From positions 4,791,001 through 4,855,000 of the forward strand of contig NZ_CP041405.1 of the NCBI RefSeq assembly GCF_007066085.1: DNA of 64,000 nt. The letters run 5' to 3'. This stretch comes from Paenibacillus thiaminolyticus. GTDB taxonomy: Bacteria > Bacillota > Bacilli > Paenibacillales > Paenibacillaceae. The notes beneath the pieces are model-generated. The model made no database searches and was not told the origin of the DNA. It saw nothing but the letters and a program-made list of their open reading frames with translations. Numbering within the stretch: position 1 is the stretch's first letter; every line of letters begins with the position of its first letter. The position numbers and the translations under genes were made by a program. Of the stretch, positions 62,856 through 64,000 are shown piece by piece.

Positions 62856-63704
62856 ATGACACGGAACATCATTACGCTTGATCAGCTTGCGCGCCGCCAG
62901 GTCGGCATTCCCCGCGCGGAGCAGTGGACGCTGCGCTCGCGGGCCGAGAACCGCACCTACCGGATTATTGTGGCGCAGCCGGAGGGGGAGCCCCCTGCTT
63001 CGGGATATCCGGTGATCTATTTGCTGGACGGCAACTCGGTATTCGGAACGATGGTCGAGGCGGTGCGCCTGCAGAGCCGCCGTCCTGACAAGACGGGAGT
63101 GGCTCCGGCAATCATTGTAGGAATTGGCTATGAGACGGAGGCTTCCTATGCGCCGAATCGCTTTTACGATTACACGCCGGTTCCGAATACGGAGTACAGG
63201 CGCAGATCCGATGGAGCAGAGCTGCCTGAACAAGGCGGGGCAGTTGCGTTCCTCCAATTCATCGAGGAGGAGCTGAAGCCGCAGATCGCAAGCGAGTTCC
63301 GGATTGACCGGAACAGGCAGACGATATTCGGGCACTCTCTCGGCGGTCTGTTCGTGCTGTATGCGTTATTAACGAAGCCGGATGCGTTCCGGCACTATAT
63401 TGCAGGCAGTCCGTCCATCCATTGGAGCAAGGAATATTTGCTGGAGCAGGAGGAGACATTCACGGCCCGTGTGCGGGAGGAGCCCGTCAACGTCCGGCTG
63501 CTGCTCGGAGTCGGGGAGCAGGAGAAAAGCCATGTCGCCCGCAATTGCGACAGCGCCAGGGAGCTCGCAGAGCGACTGTCTTCTCTCTCCGACTGGGGAG
63601 TGAGCGCCGTATATCAAGAATTTGAAGATGAAGGGCATGTCTCGGTGCTGCCGATTCTGATCAGCCGGGCATTGCGGTTTGCCCTGCATCCGGAACAACA
63701 ATGA
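62856..63704 (+). CDS. Alpha/beta hydrolase, siderophore-esterase-like (BesA/IroE type)
   Basis: 282 residues, 13 bases after the receptor gene. Esterase-D-like: RIIVAQPEGEPP, VIYLLDGNSVFGTMVEAVRLQ, nucleophile elbow IFGHSLGGLFVLYALL, and a terminal DEGHVSVLP. This matches BesA, which opens the trilactone ring of ferric bacillibactin in the cytoplasm to release iron. Its place in a Fur-regulated catecholate locus supports that role. Confidence 0.88.
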   Translation: MTRNIITLDQLARRQVGIPRAEQWTLRSRAENRTYRIIVAQPEGEPPASGYPVIYLLDGNSVFGTMVEAVRLQSRRPDKTGVAPAIIVGIGYETEASYAPNRFYDYTPVPNTEYRRRSDGAELPEQGGAVAFLQFIEEELKPQIASEFRIDRNRQTIFGHSLGGLFVLYALLTKPDAFRHYIAGSPSIHWSKEYLLEQEETFTARVREEPVNVRLLLGVGEQEKSHVARNCDSARELAERLSSLSDWGVSAVYQEFEDEGHVSVLPILISRALRFALHPEQQ

Positions 63705-63717
63705 GGGGTTGACTAAG

Positions 63718-64000
63718 GTGGAGTATCCAGGAATCAAGGGAAAAGTCGCATTGGTTACCGGCGCTGCCCAAGGCATCGGGGAAGCGGTGGCGCGGTCGCT
63801 TGCCGGACTCGGGGCGATCGTCGCGGCCGTCGATCAGAACGCCGCGGGCGTCGAGAAGCTCGCAGCCGAACTGCGCGGCGCGGGGAATTACCGTGCCGCA
63901 GCATACCCGGCAGACGTGGGAGACCGGGCGGCCGTGGAAGAAGCGGTGGAGCGAATCGAACAGGAGCTGGGTCCGATTGAGATTGTCGTCAATGTGGCGG
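63718..64000 (+). CDS. dhbA: 2,3-dihydro-2,3-dihydroxybenzoate dehydrogenase, 5' part (gene continues beyond window)
   Basis: GTG start with GAGGGG before it; 94 codons are present, open at the right edge. GIKGKVALVTGAAQGIGEAVARSLAGLG is the NAD site, then AYPADVGDRAAVEE and GPIEIVVNVA, closely like B. subtilis DhbA/EntA. It makes 2,3-dihydroxybenzoate, the catechol of bacillibactin-type siderophores. The rest of a dhbACEBF-like cluster probably follows. Confidence 0.88.
   Translation, partial: MEYPGIKGKVALVTGAAQGIGEAVARSLAGLGAIVAAVDQNAAGVEKLAAELRGAGNYRAAAYPADVGDRAAVEEAVERIEQELGPIEIVVNVA

Overview
The window looks like chromosomal DNA of a Paenibacillus-type member of the Bacillota. The signs are strong AGGAGG-like ribosome sites, B. 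subtilis-type genes (deoC-cdd-nupC-deoD-pdp, dhbA, a YesM/YesN pair), an SLH-domain exoprotein, many two-component systems, and a secreted C3-type ADP-ribosyltransferase like those known from Clostridium, Bacillus and P. larvae. Most of it is moderately GC-rich. Two stretches are clearly AT-rich and look foreign: about 14.1-19.2 kb and about 49.7-52.0 kb. This is read from sequence and memory of the families; no database was searched.

Layout. 0-7.1 kb: the 3' end of a NupC-type nucleoside transporter, an exported flavoprotein reductase, a histidine phosphatase, a repeat-filled gap, a DUF4241-like protein, a metallo-beta-lactamase-fold lactonase and a secreted stalk-domain protein. 7.2-13.9 kb: an Fe3+-type ABC importer (binding protein, ATPase, fused permease) followed by a YesM/YesN sensor-regulator pair on the same strand. 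Both non-coding gaps of this cluster carry copies of one dispersed repeat, and one copy contains a cloverleaf-shaped core. 14.1-19.2 kb: decayed IS4, IS3, IS6 and IS231-like remnants around a self-contained TetR plus SDR-hydrolase fusion pair with matching operators. 19.2-24.9 kb: a CAP/SLH exoprotein, an ECF sigma factor, a metzincin protease, two lipoproteins and ferritin. 24.9-32.2 kb: two OmpR-type two-component systems, one followed by two PepSY proteins.

32.2-36 kb: a LacI repressor divergent from a butanediol-dehydrogenase-like gene with a perfect palindrome between them, two repeat arrays, and an SDR. 36.3-42.2 kb: a complete deoxyribonucleoside salvage locus (DeoR, deoC, cdd, nupC, deoD, pdp). 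42.3-44.5 kb: small conserved proteins. 44.5-49.5 kb: a phosphonate-type importer phnD-phnE-phnE-phnC ending in a tyrosine-phosphatase gene, divergent from a GntR regulator. 49.7-52 kb: an AT-rich islet with a Fic-fold protein lacking the catalytic histidine, a broken ABC ATPase and the C3-like toxin. 52.1-56.9 kb: another ABC importer with a DeoR-type regulator. 57.1-60.2 kb: proteins of unknown function, one apparently frameshifted, and a SUFU-domain protein. 60.4-64 kb: a Fur-controlled catecholate siderophore locus (AraC/binding-protein sensor, lipoprotein receptor, esterase, start of dhbA) that runs off the right edge.

Most novel-looking observations: the cloverleaf repeat beside the iron importer, the TetR/SDR-hydrolase cassette with paired operators and a probably leaderless mRNA, and the C3 toxin/degenerate Fic islet.
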